Part shown: piece after piece, positions 19,087-27,086 of the stretch
How positions within the stretch are numbered: position 1 is the stretch's first letter
Layout: every line of letters begins with the position of its first letter
Source: an uncultured Saprospiraceae bacterium
GTDB taxonomy: Bacteria; Bacteroidota; Bacteroidia; Chitinophagales; Saprospiraceae
NCBI GenBank assembly: GCA_937950315.1
Contig: CALFDU010000046.1
Coordinates: 1-64,000, forward strand
Length of the DNA stretch: 64,000 nt
Direction: 5' to 3'
The notes under the pieces: generated by a model
What the model saw: only the letters and a program-made list of their open reading frames with translations
The model's database searches: none
Told to the model about the DNA's origin: nothing
Translations under genes and position numbers: made by a program

Positions 19087-19559
19087 ACAAATAGGAATTC
19101 TAGCTTGAATTAGTTGCGGAAGATACTACAATCCGTGATTTCCAATGAAAGAAAGTGATTGATTGACCAACGTTTGGTGTTAAACTGCACGTCTATAAGG
19201 ATAAGAAAAACACAGGTTCACAAAGGTGGATCGAACGAAATAAGCGGAAACCTCTATAAAACTATGGAAAACTCCGTTTTTCGGCTATTTAAGATTATTT
19301 AGTTATACTTTATGCTTATCCTCAAACCAATATGCATTTCCATAAAGATTTAATCTGAAAAGTAGCTGAATTCTTGACTGATGGTACCTTTTTTAAGGGT
19401 TTTACTAATTATTAAGCGCTTTTTTGAAAGAAAATTGTAATCCTTATAACTGAAATTAAGAGGTACCATCGTCAAGAAATTGTTTTTGAAGACATGTATT
19501 CAAATAATATTCATGATTTGAATAGAGTTTGGATAAAGTAATACTATTTTAGTAGTGAT
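19087..19559. other. Intergenic region with a long inverted repeat
   Basis: This 473-base gap between the divergent DoxX and ECF sigma genes has no credible ORF. Its main feature is the inverted repeat at 19368-19480. A TTTG near 19528 followed by a TACTATTTTAG stretch just before the sigma ATG is a weak promoter candidate. Confidence 0.5.
19368..19480. repeat. Imperfect inverted repeat, ~22-bp arms, 113 bp overall
   Basis: Left arm AATTCTTGACTGATGGTACC (19369-19388) pairs with right arm GGTACCATCGTCAAGAAATT (19462-19481) with a single extra base in the left arm. Inside, AAGGGTTTTAC (about 19395) and GTAATCCTT (about 19438) are partly complementary, so the whole segment could fold as one long hairpin. 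It may be a MITE-like remnant, a structured RNA or a regulatory site for the sigma gene at 19560. No target-site duplication was confirmed by eye. Confidence 0.65.
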
Positions 19560-20114
19560 ATGAAGTTCCTAAAGCGAAAAAATAACGATTACCGAGAGCT
19601 GGTACAGAAATGTGCGAGCAACGACCGTAAGGCGCAGGAAGCTCTGTATAAAGAGTTTTTCCCGGTGATGGAACGCATGATTAGGAGACATACCACCGAC
19701 AAAGACCAATTGATTGATATCCTTAACAATGGATTCCTTAAAGTCTTTCAAAAAATAGAATTTTATAGTTTTCAAGGGTCCTTCGAAGGTTGGATCAGAA
19801 AAATAATTTATCACTCAATGTGTGATTATTTTAGAAAACACTCAAAGGATATAAGGTTTATGGTGTTTGGAGACATTCAACCTGATACAGTATCAGGGAA
19901 AAACCAACATAAACTTCATTTCCAAGATTTAATGAGAATGGTTGATACATTGCCAGAAAGACACCATAAAGTGTTTTATATGTACGCCATTGAAGGATAT
20001 AAGCACCAAGAGATAGGTGATGCTTTGAAAATAAGTGTCAATACTAGTAAGTGGTACTTATCAGAAGCGAGAAAAAAATTACAACAGAACTTTAAAGCCG
20101 AGTTATATATATGA
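19560..20114 (+). CDS. ECF-family RNA polymerase sigma factor, 184 aa
   Basis: Region 2 lies at about residues 15-90 (with the FQGSFEGWIRKIIYHSMCDYFRK motif) and region 4 at about 120-175 (LPERHHKVFYMYAIEGYKHQEIGDAL helix-turn-helix, then NTSKWYLSEARKKL). There is no region 3, as expected for ECF sigmas. It overlaps the next gene by four bases (ATGA). That is the usual sigma/anti-sigma layout, so the downstream membrane protein is its probable partner. Confidence 0.93.
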   Translation: MKFLKRKNNDYRELVQKCASNDRKAQEALYKEFFPVMERMIRRHTTDKDQLIDILNNGFLKVFQKIEFYSFQGSFEGWIRKIIYHSMCDYFRKHSKDIRFMVFGDIQPDTVSGKNQHKLHFQDLMRMVDTLPERHHKVFYMYAIEGYKHQEIGDALKISVNTSKWYLSEARKKLQQNFKAELYI

Positions 20115-21301
20115 AGTATTCAAATGGGGACCTGATGAACGAGGGATGGGCTTCAATGGAGACACTTCTTAATAAAGAAATGCCTACATCAAATAAGAAA
20201 GACTACAACTACTGGTTGATTGGTCTTTTTGTGGTATTTGCATTTGTTGTTGGATTGGTGACTGGCTCGCAGATACCAACCAAGACAGCGACGGCTGAAT
20301 TGATTAAAGAAGAAGTGATCAACTTGAAGCCAGCAAAAGATATTTCTAGTATTTTGGCTCCTCAATCAGAAACAAACAAAAGTACGCTTTCTGCTACCAC
20401 ACAGTCGAGCACTTCATCGGCTCTTATTAACAAAGTGAGTTTCAACAGCGACCCATCTGCACAAGAAAATACATCCAACCCAATAAGTCTGGTTAATCAT
20501 AGCAAAACAAACAATAGAGAAACGGTTGTATCTAAAATGAATCAGTCTCCTAATCCTATGGTGATTGAGACAGAATCTAGTAAGATTGACCCTTCTATCG
20601 CTTTCGCAAATGTTGCCAATGCTAGTTTGAATAATGTAAGCTTGATCGGAATGATTCCTTTTAAGAAAATGGTTTCAAATGGACTCTCAGCATCATACTT
20701 ACCTAGGAATTCAAGCAAAGCAAAACAAAAGACCAACTGGGTTTTAGGTTTGGGTCTTAGCACGGGTATCAATGTAGATAGAAATACAAAAGTACTTTCA
20801 CTGAATACTGACTGGATGTATAGAATAGGAAAACAAAATGCAATCGGTGTTCAGTTCTTATATTCTGCGGAAGATGAATTTGGATTTTTCAACAGCAATG
20901 AAAATCCTGCGCCACCGGCATCAGTGAGACCAGATCCAAAAGAAGAAGGAACAGGAAGAAATCCAATAAGAAATCTTACTCCTAATTCGAGACAATATAG
21001 ATTTGCTACAGGTCTTGTTATTCAGCAAGAAGTTGGATATAGATTCTATTCTAATTTTGCATTTGGAATCGACATGTTACAGAACTCTTACTCTGAGGAT
21101 GTACAATTGAAGTCATTGACCAATGTATCAGATATTCAATACCACTTCGGAGGTTATACTTCAGTTGCGATCGGATACAGGTTGTCGAACTTGGTAAATC
21201 TTGAAATCAGCGGAACGAAAAGTATGTTGATCCAAGATGCTGGTATCTACAAAACTGGAAATTCTGACCACATTGTTGGTGGCTTGAAAATTAGTTTTTA
21301 G
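20111..21301 (+). CDS. Membrane-anchored partner of the ECF sigma factor, 396 aa
   Basis: The N-terminal cytoplasmic tail is short (about 35 aa), then one transmembrane helix (about 36-55, WLIGLFVVFAFVVGLVTG), then a Ser/Thr/Asn-rich linker (about 70-190). The C-terminal 190 residues are beta-rich and end in a conserved-looking barrel-like pattern (LGLGLSTGINV, GVQFLYS, VGGLKISF). The order sigma then single-pass membrane protein suggests an anti-sigma-like regulator, but no anti-sigma or zinc motif was seen. The outer-membrane-like C-terminus on an inner-membrane anchor is odd. Function not recognised. Confidence 0.75.
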   Translation: MKYSNGDLMNEGWASMETLLNKEMPTSNKKDYNYWLIGLFVVFAFVVGLVTGSQIPTKTATAELIKEEVINLKPAKDISSILAPQSETNKSTLSATTQSSTSSALINKVSFNSDPSAQENTSNPISLVNHSKTNNRETVVSKMNQSPNPMVIETESSKIDPSIAFANVANASLNNVSLIGMIPFKKMVSNGLSASYLPRNSSKAKQKTNWVLGLGLSTGINVDRNTKVLSLNTDWMYRIGKQNAIGVQFLYSAEDEFGFFNSNENPAPPASVRPDPKEEGTGRNPIRNLTPNSRQYRFATGLVIQQEVGYRFYSNFAFGIDMLQNSYSEDVQLKSLTNVSDIQYHFGGYTSVAIGYRLSNLVNLEISGTKSMLIQDAGIYKTGNSDHIVGGLKISF

Positions 21302-21870
21302 TATTGGATCACGGCAAAGCCAATGTGACTATTTCCCGTAATTTTATCTATTAATAATTCACGTACTTTGGACGTACCATTACAAGTGTTTGTATCACAT
21401 AGATATGATCCTCCGGCTAGTCTGATGTTTCCATATTTACCTGGTGCTGTAAGCTCCCAAATATTTCCCAAAATATTTACTTGATCGATGGGTAAGATTG
21501 TATTGCTCGCAAAATTAATGGGACGTGTATCTAAATTTGCCAGTTGCCAATAGTTATCATAATCTGGAATTTTTTGATTACTCCATTCCGCATAGGCCAA
21601 AGCATCCTTGTAACTTACCTGGGTAACCGGATCGTGTGATTGCGCTTCCACTCTGCCAGTAGGACAACGCCAGTCGATACCTGATAAAATTTCGTAATTA
21701 ATAATATCAGTCTGCACAAAACTCCACCCAAAAGTTTCTGCATCTGTCACGTAATTTGTTTCTTCTACAAACCGAGCAAACTCTTCCACGGTAACTTGAT
21801 GCAGTGAGGCTTCTTTACAAGAAGCAAATAACACCACCAGAATGATATAAAAGCTAAAAATTCTAAACAT
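21298..21870 (-). CDS. Compact formylglycine-generating enzyme (FGE/SUMF1)-like lipoprotein, 190 aa
   Basis: The product has a lipoprotein signal peptide (lipobox FASC, Cys18) and an FGE-sulfatase domain with a VTVEEFARFVEETNYVTDAE start, a FGWSF motif, a VSYKDALAYAEWSNQKIP block and a C-terminal RLAGGSYLCDTNTC motif. The two cysteines (158 and 163, C-x4-C) match the catalytic pair of true FGEs that oxidise a sulfatase Cys to formylglycine. At 190 aa it is much shorter than usual (about 280-330). It overlaps the oxidase gene start by 8 bases and lies in the same operon as a Cys-type sulfatase, its natural substrate. Activity and location are inferred. Confidence 0.8.
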   Translation of the reverse strand: MFRIFSFYIILVVLFASCKEASLHQVTVEEFARFVEETNYVTDAETFGWSFVQTDIINYEILSGIDWRCPTGRVEAQSHDPVTQVSYKDALAYAEWSNQKIPDYDNYWQLANLDTRPINFASNTILPIDQVNILGNIWELTAPGKYGNIRLAGGSYLCDTNTCNGTSKVRELLIDKITGNSHIGFAVIQY

Positions 21871-23251
21871 CTAATACCTTTCCTGGATTTAATAAACCTT
21901 TAGGGTCAAAGGTTATTTTTAAAGTTTTCATCAAGGTTATTTCTTCTTCGGTTCTGCACAAAGGCAAATATTTTTTCTTATGTAAGCCAATACCATGCTC
22001 TGCAGAAACAGACCCTTTCAACTCCGTGAGAGGGTTATAGACAATATCATTGATTGCATTTCTTAATGGTTTTTCATTGTGGTCTTTTGCCACGATAAAA
22101 TGAATATTCCCATCGGCAAGATGGCCAAATGGATAAGCCGCATGCACTCCTTCCAATGCATTCAACGCTGCTTCTGCTTTATCCACATAATCACCCAATT
22201 CATTAATCGGCGCACTCACATCAAAGTGATGATCCACATTTCCTTGCTCCGCCAATATCTTTACGTCTTCGCGGATAGTCCAGAACCATGAAAGATCTGA
22301 TTCTGTGTGTGCTATCACGGCATCTTTGGCATTGTCATTAAGAATGGTTTCTTCAATGAGATCTTGCAACTTTTGTCTATCAGTGTCTTGATCAGCACCC
22401 AGTGATTCTACGAGCACATAATACTTAAAACCATGAGGAATAGGCGGACGGTTATGAGCATTGGGTCCCGTCATCACCTCATAGCTAGCTCTCCAGATTA
22501 CTTCAAATCCAGACAACGCTCCTGCCAATCCACGATCAATAAATTTCATGAATGCCACCAACTTTTGGTAATCATCGAAAGCAAGAAAGGCCGAATTTCT
22601 ACTCTTTGGCGCTTCTACCAATTTTAAAACTGCTTTGGTTACGATACCTAAGGTCCCTTCTGAACCAACAAAAATCTGCTTCAGGTCATAGGCTGAATTG
22701 TCTTTGATGATCTTCTTCAAGGAGTTGATTACTTTACCATCCATCAACACCGCTTCGACGCCAAGCACCAAGGATCTAGTCATACCAAATCGCAATACTC
22801 TTAATCCTCCAGCATTGGTAGAAATACATCCGCCAATCTGCGCAGAACCTTTGGCCCCAAAATTCAATGGGAACAGTAATTCTTTATCCGCTGCTGCTTC
22901 CTGAATGTTTTGAAGTATGACACCTGACTGAACTGTCATGGTTCTACTTACTTCATCAATTTCTTCTATCTGATTGAGGCGTTCCATGGATATGACAACT
23001 TCCTCTCCGGTTGTTTCTGTAGAGCCCACCAGATTGGTAAGACCGCCAAACACAATGATCGATTGATTGTAATCACTACAAATCTTACAGATCGTCGATA
23101 CATCTTCAGTATTCATAGGCAGGGTTACTGCCTTGGCATTCAACCCTTCTCCCATATGCCAGATATGGTAATGCCGTTCTCTCACATCTTCCCCAAGCAA
23201 GACTTTTTCAGCACCCAAAGCTTCAATCAATTTTTCTACAACGTCGGACAT
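21863..23251 (-). CDS. FAD-linked oxidase (GlcD/D-lactate dehydrogenase type), 462 aa
   Basis: An N-terminal FAD_binding_4 (PCMH) domain has the FGGLTNLVGSTE pyrophosphate loop, an IGGCISTNAGG block and GSEGTLGIVTKA. The C-terminal FAD-oxidase_C domain has FGHLADGNIHF and SAEHGIGLHKKKYLPL. The family oxidises D-2-hydroxy acids such as glycolate, D-lactate or D-2-hydroxyglutarate; which one cannot be read here. It is cytoplasmic or membrane-associated, of normal length, and overlaps the FGE-like gene. Confidence 0.92.
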   Translation of the reverse strand: MSDVVEKLIEALGAEKVLLGEDVRERHYHIWHMGEGLNAKAVTLPMNTEDVSTICKICSDYNQSIIVFGGLTNLVGSTETTGEEVVISMERLNQIEEIDEVSRTMTVQSGVILQNIQEAAADKELLFPLNFGAKGSAQIGGCISTNAGGLRVLRFGMTRSLVLGVEAVLMDGKVINSLKKIIKDNSAYDLKQIFVGSEGTLGIVTKAVLKLVEAPKSRNSAFLAFDDYQKLVAFMKFIDRGLAGALSGFEVIWRASYEVMTGPNAHNRPPIPHGFKYYVLVESLGADQDTDRQKLQDLIEETILNDNAKDAVIAHTESDLSWFWTIREDVKILAEQGNVDHHFDVSAPINELGDYVDKAEAALNALEGVHAAYPFGHLADGNIHFIVAKDHNEKPLRNAINDIVYNPLTELKGSVSAEHGIGLHKKKYLPLCRTEEEITLMKTLKITFDPKGLLNPGKVLDV

Positions 23252-23299
23252 ATCTTTCTTAATTATACACTCAAAACTACTGAAAAGAATCCAAAGGGC

Positions 23300-24964
23300 T
23301 TATTGATTTTCTTTATATGGATTAAGTGATTCCGTATCATCGGGGTAAACGACTTTATATTTTTCTTTATAGTTTCTCCACGCGACCATCATCTCGTTTA
23401 CTTTCTGTGGTAAGGCCTCACTTAAGTCATTTTTTTCACCAGGATCGTCTTTTATATTGTATAGGCCAAATTTGGATTCGTCTGATGGATTTTCTTGATT
23501 GAATAGCTTAAAATCTCCTTGTAGCACACTGGCCATTCCTTGAAAATCATCCACAAAAAATGCTTCTTCAGAATGCACTTTCACTTTCTCACCTTGTAAC
23601 GCTTGCGCAAATGTTTTACCCAGTAATGGAGGATAATCTTTCCCTTCAAAATTTTCATCGTATTCCAGATTACATAAATTTAGAATAGTCGGAGCCAGAT
23701 CTGTGATATGTAGGAACTGATTGTCTATTTTTTGATGAACAACATTGGGTCCTGAAATTACCAACGGGGCCCTTACTCCACCTTCTGCTAAGTAGCCTTT
23801 GTAATAACTATACGGAGACATCCCTGCTTGCGCCCATTGCGGGCCATAGGCAACAAAAGAAGTAGGGTTCCCCATATTGTCTATCTGATTATCATACGTG
23901 TCGCGCAAAAATCCACCAATTGGGTGGTTGTAAAAATCCAAGAAATCAGCTCCATTGTCAGACATAAATACCACGATTGTATTCTCAAGTTTGTTCTTCT
24001 CTCGCAGACCTGCAAGCAATCGACCAATATCCGAATCCAAGTGATCCAACATGGCAGCATACAACTCCATTTTCCTTTCTTCTTCTTTCTGCTCGTGTTC
24101 TGATAATTCGCTCCAAGGCTTTATGTGTAATAGGCCCTCAGGTAGGTTTATTTTTGGATTGGTAATTCCTTTTTTCTGTGAGGATTTCAATCTTTGCGCC
24201 CTTAGTGATTCGTAACCTTGGCTGTATTGTCCTTTATATTTTTCCTTATGAGAAAATGGCGGTTGCAAAGGCCAATGTGGTGCTGTATAAGAAGCAACAG
24301 CAAAAAAAGGTCTATCATCATCGTCTGTCTCTATGAATGCTAGTACTTCATCGGTATAAACTGTGGTAGAAAATTTGCCTTCAGGCCAAGTAGCCTTTTT
24401 ACCATTCCTTCTAAAGATGGATTTTTCTCCGTCAAATTTACTTAATCCTAAACCTATGCCGTTCCAGTGATTTGAAGCTCCTTGCATTAATACAAAACTT
24501 TGGTCAAAACCTTGAGACGATGGATCAGATTCTTGGGATTTACCAAGATGCCATTTCCCAGCAAAGAAGGTTTTATAATTGTTCTTCTGAAGAATTCTAG
24601 GAAAGGCCAACACCCGACTAGATAACTCATTTTCATAGCCCCACTTGCCTTCATAAAATGTTCCTCTTACATCACGTTGTCTTCCCCATCCTGCTAGATG
24701 GTGTTCTTGCCCTGTAAAAAGCATGGCTCTTGATGGTGCACACATGGCGCCAGTATGAAAGTTGGTAAATAACATTCCGGTTGCTGCTAAGGAATCAATG
24801 GTCGGTGTGTTGATTTCACCGCCGTAACAACCGAGATCAGTATACCCAAGATCATCCGCAATGATGAGTAAGATGTTTGGTTTTACAGCTGCGGTTTCTT
24901 CTTGTTGATTACAACCGAAAAATAAAAAAATGGCAAAAAGTATTATGATGCGATAAATGCTCAT
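23300..24964 (-). CDS. Type I (formylglycine) sulfatase lipoprotein, 554 aa
   Basis: The lipobox FFGC (Cys18) is followed by an alkaline-phosphatase-fold sulfatase. The N-terminal metal site is LIIADDLGYTD, and the maturation motif C-A-P-S-R is at Cys75 in a GAMCAPSRAMLFTG context. Later come KWHLG, VFMSDNGAD and a GGVRAPL block. It would remove sulfate from sulfated polysaccharides or related esters at the periplasm or cell surface. Cys75 must be turned into formylglycine; a candidate FGE-like gene lies two genes downstream. Overlaps the Dabb lipoprotein gene (ATGA). Substrate not predictable from sequence. Confidence 0.93.
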   Translation of the reverse strand: MSIYRIIILFAIFLFFGCNQQEETAAVKPNILLIIADDLGYTDLGCYGGEINTPTIDSLAATGMLFTNFHTGAMCAPSRAMLFTGQEHHLAGWGRQRDVRGTFYEGKWGYENELSSRVLAFPRILQKNNYKTFFAGKWHLGKSQESDPSSQGFDQSFVLMQGASNHWNGIGLGLSKFDGEKSIFRRNGKKATWPEGKFSTTVYTDEVLAFIETDDDDRPFFAVASYTAPHWPLQPPFSHKEKYKGQYSQGYESLRAQRLKSSQKKGITNPKINLPEGLLHIKPWSELSEHEQKEEERKMELYAAMLDHLDSDIGRLLAGLREKNKLENTIVVFMSDNGADFLDFYNHPIGGFLRDTYDNQIDNMGNPTSFVAYGPQWAQAGMSPYSYYKGYLAEGGVRAPLVISGPNVVHQKIDNQFLHITDLAPTILNLCNLEYDENFEGKDYPPLLGKTFAQALQGEKVKVHSEEAFFVDDFQGMASVLQGDFKLFNQENPSDESKFGLYNIKDDPGEKNDLSEALPQKVNEMMVAWRNYKEKYKVVYPDDTESLNPYKENQ

Positions 24965-25446
24965 TGGACGAGATAATCGTAGGTCACAGGTGGTTTGGCC
25001 AAAAAAGGACTCAGCAACTCTCTTACACGGATATGCTCAGCACTTTTTTGATACGCATAATAGTTGGTCTTCTTTTGAAAACGCATTTCAAAATTTATCT
25101 CTCTATTGGACAAGGTGTTTTCATCTTCCATATCTTCAAATCTTCCTACTTCAAAATCATTGACTCCAGGAATATCGCCTAGGGTTTTAATTTCCTTGAG
25201 CAAGTATTGAAATTGCTTTTCAGAAATTTCATCTTTCACATCAAGAAATACATAGTGAATCAAATGATTGGTTCGATTTGCGTTTCGATCTTGTTTTTTT
25301 ATTTGCGCAAGCAAATCACTATTTTCTCTTTTCAGTGTTTCTAACTCCTCCGTAATGCTGGTCAATGCTGCCTGCATTTTTTCATCCTTACATGATGTCA
25401 AACTCAACAATGACAAGATGCAGATTATCAATATTCCTTTATTCAT
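24961..25446 (-). CDS. Lipoprotein with coiled coil and Dabb-type domain, 161 aa
   Basis: Lipobox LTSC (Cys19) is followed by a short coiled coil (about 28-52, ITEELETLKRENSDLLAQI) and then a ferredoxin-like Dabb domain (about 60-160) with an HYVFLDVK start and a YDYLV end. Dabb (stress-responsive A/B barrel) proteins form dimers; some are small enzymes. It overlaps both neighbours, placing it firmly in the sulfatase operon. Function unknown. Confidence 0.75.
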   Translation of the reverse strand: MNKGILIICILSLLSLTSCKDEKMQAALTSITEELETLKRENSDLLAQIKKQDRNANRTNHLIHYVFLDVKDEISEKQFQYLLKEIKTLGDIPGVNDFEVGRFEDMEDENTLSNREINFEMRFQKKTNYYAYQKSAEHIRVRELLSPFLAKPPVTYDYLVQ

Positions 25447-26014
25447 CGTTCTTTAAGTATTCGTCCGTGAAATGTTTTGTTTTTTTAGCTTGCGCAAATT
25501 TCTCTTTGTTGTAATTATTGGATTGGCCTTTGGGGATAGAGAGGCTTTTCCATGCTGCTCCTTTTATCAATTTTCCGATAAAAAGTATCTGACCAATGTG
25601 ATGTGGATAATGAGAAAGCTGGCGATTGATTGCTTCCACCACAGTATGACCTAGATTCCTTATGTAAATTTCTTTGGAAAAATTATTTTCATTGACTGAA
25701 TCTAGTGCTGTAAAAAGACAAAACCAACCTTTTTCCCAGGCTTCCATTAATTGCTCTTTGTTCTTAATTACATCTTGAAATTCTCTCTCACGATTTCTCC
25801 ATTCTTTTTCTCCATCCTCGGTGAAAAAGTTGGTCCATCTTGACAGCATATTTCCAGTAATGTGATTAACAATCATGGCGATCGAGTTACTCTCTTCGTT
25901 TGCTTGCCAAAGCAACTCTTCCTCACTTAACTGAGCAAATGTTTTTTCTCCAAGCATTTTGTAATATTCAAATTGCTTTCGGACACTGGTCATATAGTTT
26001 TGAGAAAATTCCAA
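25439..26014 (-). CDS. DUF1572/DinB-like protein, 191 aa
   Basis: The helical bundle has a SIAMIVNHITGNMLSRWTNFF core motif and a YPHHIGQILFIGKLIKG motif; these histidines fit the metal-binding positions of the DinB-like superfamily as seen in DUF1572. It is cytoplasmic. Some relatives are thiol-dependent transferases, but no specific function can be assigned. It starts 4 bases after the glycosyltransferase stop and overlaps the next gene by 8 bases. Confidence 0.8.
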   Translation of the reverse strand: MEFSQNYMTSVRKQFEYYKMLGEKTFAQLSEEELLWQANEESNSIAMIVNHITGNMLSRWTNFFTEDGEKEWRNREREFQDVIKNKEQLMEAWEKGWFCLFTALDSVNENNFSKEIYIRNLGHTVVEAINRQLSHYPHHIGQILFIGKLIKGAAWKSLSIPKGQSNNYNKEKFAQAKKTKHFTDEYLKNDE

Positions 26015-26018
26015 ATGG

Positions 26019-26969
26019 TTACTTGTTCAAAAGTTTGTAATTTTTAAATCCACCGAAGTGCTTACCTCCGTTGATATTCTGCTCCAGAAAACTGACGATT
26101 CTGTATTTTAATCTTTCATGTTTGTATCGAGGACGGTTGGTAGGAATCGGTCCTTTTTCATATAACTGATCACCCCAGTCAAATTTATCCAACCATTCTT
26201 TCATCACTTTCGGATGCGTCCCTTCAAATTTTTTGGTCAAAGACAATGGTCCAAAATCAAAATCATTTGCTTGAGATGCATACATCTCATCGACTCTTTT
26301 TTCTCCTTTATGAATGGTATCCAATGCTTTTCTTTTGCTTTGCATGTATCTCGGTGGACGGACCCAACCATAATGATATACATAAGCATCCACCAAAGCT
26401 GATTTCAACTTAAAAGTATTTTCCTGTTGCCGATAATTTACATAATCAAAATTGGGTATCCTTCGAAAAGATTGCGCCGACTCCCAGGAATGAATTTCGC
26501 GATCATTGCGGACAATTCTAATTTCATGGGGGTACCAACCGTGGCTGGTATGGTAATGCTGATAATCACCCCAAAAGTGGACATACTTAAACAAGATGGC
26601 TTCCACCTCATGATCATCCAATAACTCCTCGCACCGCTTGGTAATAACTGGAAGATATTTTTCATGAATTACTTCATCAGCTTGAAGATAAAACAACCAA
26701 TCTCCAGAACAGGCTTCTTTGGCTATATCGGTCTGATGAGCATTCTCTGTACCATCTGGGTATTTTTCAAGATCCCATTTGGTATGGATGATTTTGACTT
26801 TGTCGGAGTTTATACTCAATATTTGTTCTTCGGTCTTATCGTCTTTATCACAATCTCCTAGCGCTACTACAAACTCATCAACTATTGGGAGAATAGATTC
26901 AATGGTCGCTTTGATCGGATAATAGAGTTTATCCGCATTCTTAACCATTGAGAATCCACTTATTTTCAT
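26019..26969 (-). CDS. Glycosyltransferase family 2-like protein, 316 aa
   Basis: A GT-A fold start, MKISGFSMVKNADKLYYP, is followed by an ESILPIVDEFVVALGDCDKDD block and an LQADEVIHE motif that gives the acidic metal/nucleotide-sugar site. The ATG at 26969 is chosen over one 16 codons upstream because homologues start at MKI-GFSM and an A/G-rich ribosome-binding region (AAAGTGAAAG) precedes it. It is the first gene of the six-gene operon. It may transfer a sugar to a surface glycan; acceptor and donor unknown. Confidence 0.85.
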   Translation of the reverse strand: MKISGFSMVKNADKLYYPIKATIESILPIVDEFVVALGDCDKDDKTEEQILSINSDKVKIIHTKWDLEKYPDGTENAHQTDIAKEACSGDWLFYLQADEVIHEKYLPVITKRCEELLDDHEVEAILFKYVHFWGDYQHYHTSHGWYPHEIRIVRNDREIHSWESAQSFRRIPNFDYVNYRQQENTFKLKSALVDAYVYHYGWVRPPRYMQSKRKALDTIHKGEKRVDEMYASQANDFDFGPLSLTKKFEGTHPKVMKEWLDKFDWGDQLYEKGPIPTNRPRYKHERLKYRIVSFLEQNINGGKHFGGFKNYKLLNK

Positions 26970-27086
26970 TCTTTCACTTTTATTGAAGCTAAAATACGCA
27001 TATCTATCAATAAGCATCCTCTCTATTTTTATTAGTTTTACATTGCTGAAATTCTTAATACGTTCAGAATCAAAAGTTCAAAAGAA

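Noticed and set aside
21298-26969. Operon considered as a polysaccharide utilisation locus
   Set aside because: There is a sulfatase but no SusC/SusD pair, glycoside hydrolase or hybrid regulator nearby.
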